A DNA stretch of 13,625 bases from Flavobacterium psychrophilum (GTDB lineage Bacteria; Bacteroidota; Bacteroidia; Flavobacteriales; Flavobacteriaceae), in contig CAMAWK010000038.1 in assembly GCA_945861915.1 (NCBI GenBank), forward strand, positions 1 through 13,625, written 5' to 3'. A program made the position numbers and the translations under genes. This document shows, in pieces, positions 12,054 to 13,625 of the stretch. Positions within the stretch are counted from its first letter, which is position 1. Each line of letters opens with the position of its first letter. Below the pieces are notes generated by a model. It saw nothing but the letters and a program-made list of their open reading frames with translations. It was not told the DNA's origin and did no database searches.

Positions 12054-12902
12054 ATGAAAAAACAAATTATACTTTTTATACTATTCTTAATTTGTTCTTT
12101 GGGAATTGCACAAGAAACAAAGGAAGTAGTTAAAGATTCGGTAGCAACTGAATCAAAATGGTCGGCGGCTGTAGATGTTGTGTATCCTTATTTGTGGAGA
12201 GGAGTAAAATATTACGGGAATAAAGTCGCATTTCAACCGTATATAAATTATGACATTACCGATAAATTGAATTTTGAAATATGGGCAACTACTAATTTTT
12301 CTAATGCTGCTGATGCTTACAATGAATTTGATTGGACAATTACCTATCAAGTTTCGCCTGTTTTTTCCATTGATTTGAGTGATTATTATTGGCCAGCTAC
12401 TTCAAATAATTTGGACTGGTCTAGAGCTAATTATTTTGATTATTCGGAAAATTCGGCGCAAACATTGGATTTGTCATTGCTTTTTGATTTTTCTGAAAAA
12501 GGATTTCCTGTGGATTTTACTTGGAGTACTTTTATTGCTGGAAATGATTTTAAGTATGATGAAGAAGGAAATTCAACCACCAGAGCATTTTCAAGTTATG
12601 CTGAAATGGGCTATAGTTATTTGCATAAAAAAACAGATTTAACTATTAGACCATTTGTTGGAGCAGTAATAATCAATGGTGGATATTATGGAACTGATGC
12701 AAGTGGTAATGCGGGATTTACGTTTTCAAATGTTGGAGTTTCTATTGATAAAGAGATTAAAATCACAGAAAATTATAGCTTGCCTGTTTTTATCCAATAT
12801 CAAAATAATGATTACGGAATTCAACAATTTGATTCCGAAGGTAATTTAACTAAAACAATACGCAATTTCGTTTCTTGCGGTACTACTTTTAAGGTTTTTT
12901 AG
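12054..12902 (+). CDS. Putative outer-membrane beta-barrel/porin-like protein
   Basis: A 282-residue exported protein. A signal peptide of about 19 residues (MKKQIILFILFLICSLGIAQ) is followed by a short polar linker. The rest is alternating polar/hydrophobic strands rich in Tyr, Trp, Phe and Asn. VVYPYLWRGVKYYGNKVAFQ and INYDITDKLNFEIWATTNF resemble the start of TorF/Gcw_chp-type putative porins (the 'Y.WRG' strand). The C-terminus ends in a strand closing with Phe (GTTFKVF), as usual for Omp85-assembled barrels. I could not assign a substrate. It converges with the SulP gene 12 bases away. Confidence 0.7.
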   Translation: MKKQIILFILFLICSLGIAQETKEVVKDSVATESKWSAAVDVVYPYLWRGVKYYGNKVAFQPYINYDITDKLNFEIWATTNFSNAADAYNEFDWTITYQVSPVFSIDLSDYYWPATSNNLDWSRANYFDYSENSAQTLDLSLLFDFSEKGFPVDFTWSTFIAGNDFKYDEEGNSTTRAFSSYAEMGYSYLHKKTDLTIRPFVGAVIINGGYYGTDASGNAGFTFSNVGVSIDKEIKITENYSLPVFIQYQNNDYGIQQFDSEGNLTKTIRNFVSCGTTFKVF

Positions 12903-12912
12903 AGAGCTCTCT
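12901..12912. terminator. Perfect 12-bp palindrome between convergent genes
   Basis: AGAGAGCTCTCT is self-complementary, preceded by T6 and followed by T4, and lies between the porin-like stop and the SulP stop. As a hairpin it would have only a 4-bp stem, so it is a weak bidirectional terminator at best. Confidence 0.35.
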
Positions 12913-12914
12913 TT

Positions 12915-13625
12915 TTATTGCTTATGCTCTACAAATACGTGTTTTTCTTCTTCTCCAGTTCCAACTAATCCATATTCTTTTTTAAATCCTACTAGTTTTA
13001 CTTTTATGTTTTCTTCTTTTGATTTGATTTTTTTGAACTCTTTAATCAAATCCAATACGTCGTGAGCGATATAAACCGTATCCGAAGCATTAATTTCTAC
13101 TTTTGAGTTTGAAGGAATCGATGCCAAAGTAGATTTGATAGCTGCTTTATTCAAAAATGAAACTTCTTGAGCCAATTCAATATGAATGACATCGCCATCA
13201 TGATACTCTTCTTTTCTAAATTTATATGCCCTTTGCATATTTCCTTTCAAGATAAAAACAATACTAATGATCATTCCAAGCGCTACACCTTTGAGTAAGT
13301 CTGTAAAAACAACAGCTAATAATGTAGCGACAAATGGGATGAATTGGTATTTTCCCTTTTCCCAAAAATGAATGATAGTTTTGGGATTTGCCAATTTATA
13401 ACCAACCAACAAGAGTACAGCAGCCAAAGTAGCTAAAGGTATTTTATTCAAAATAGTAGGAATAGCGACCACGCTAATCAATAATAAAATTCCGTGAATG
13501 ATAGCTGACATCTTCGATTTGGCACCTGCATTATTATTAGCAGATGTTCTTACAACCACCGAAGTCATTGGTAAACCACCTAATAAAGCACTTAGTATAT
13601 TTCCAATTCCTTGTGCTTTTAATTC
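12915..13625 (-). CDS. SulP-family anion transporter, C-terminal part (partial)
   Basis: 236 codons are open to the window edge, and the true start lies beyond 13625. The frame reads ELKAQGIGNILSALLGGLPMTSVVVRTSANNNAGAKSKMS at its beginning, the conserved SulP span 8 to 9 region (family form GGxPxTxxxxRSxxNxxAGAxT). Four more spans follow up to about position 13230, then a cytoplasmic STAS-like domain of about 100 residues (EVSFLNKAAIKSTL, VEINASDTVYIAHDVLDLI). SulP carriers move sulfate, bicarbonate or other anions; bacterial members with a neighbouring carbonic anhydrase are often bicarbonate systems, but that neighbour is not in view. An ATG at 13568 is internal and not the start. Confidence 0.92.
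   Translation of the reverse strand, partial: ELKAQGIGNILSALLGGLPMTSVVVRTSANNNAGAKSKMSAIIHGILLLISVVAIPTILNKIPLATLAAVLLLVGYKLANPKTIIHFWEKGKYQFIPFVATLLAVVFTDLLKGVALGMIISIVFILKGNMQRAYKFRKEEYHDGDVIHIELAQEVSFLNKAAIKSTLASIPSNSKVEINASDTVYIAHDVLDLIKEFKKIKSKEENIKVKLVGFKKEYGLVGTGEEEKHVFVEHKQ

Noticed and set aside
12379-12642. Second plus-strand frame of 87 codons inside the porin-like gene
   Set aside because: An isoleucine-rich +1-type shadow of an AT-rich gene; the main frame has a signal peptide and a consistent barrel pattern.
13566-13568. ATG as the start of the SulP gene
   Set aside because: The frame stays open and clearly SulP-like upstream to the window edge (ELKAQGIGN), so this Met is internal.

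Overview
The window looks like a chromosomal piece of a low-GC Bacteroidota, most likely Flavobacterium or a close relative. Three things point there: the protein families (short CarB, DUF2911, PIG-L/GATase fusion, Smr protein, SulP), promoters of the TTTG-N19/20-TAnnTTTG kind used by the Bacteroidota sigma factor, and the near absence of Shine-Dalgarno sites. Most genes are housekeeping or metabolic and no phage or transposase is visible.

Layout. 1-300 is the 3' end of carB, closed by a strong terminator. 301-729 has no gene but is dense in small hairpins and ends in a long imperfect palindrome. 730-1357 (minus) is a HepT/MntA toxin-antitoxin pair bracketed by a 16-bp inverted repeat, with a second palindromic element at 1412-1488. 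1774-1847 (minus) is tRNA-Arg(ACG) with its own promoter and terminator. 1932-2075 (minus) is an easily missed 47-codon gene, divergent from tatD. 2143-4362 (plus) is a run of tatD-like hydrolase, tcdA (tRNA ct6A dehydratase) and a HAD phosphatase, joined by two unusual repeat spacers. 4431-5276 (plus) is a secreted DUF2911 protein ending at a bidirectional terminator.

10698 down to 5342 (minus) reads DUF2752 membrane protein, Maf nucleotide pyrophosphatase, exported PIG-L deacetylase, a 35-codon single-pass membrane microprotein, and a sodium/solute symporter. The last three genes are almost back to back and suggest an envelope deacetylate-and-import unit. 10845-11396 (plus) is an Smr protein, 11429-11878 (minus) a GNAT acetyltransferase, 12054-12902 (plus) an outer-membrane/porin-like protein, and 12915-13625 (minus) the C-terminal part of a SulP anion transporter cut by the window edge.

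The most interesting parts are: the toxin-antitoxin pair packaged between palindromic repeats, with a promoter-centred operator; the two G-free, telomere-like (CCCTAAA-type) leaders directly before tcdA and the HAD gene; and two small genes, one coupled to the symporter and one divergent from tatD.
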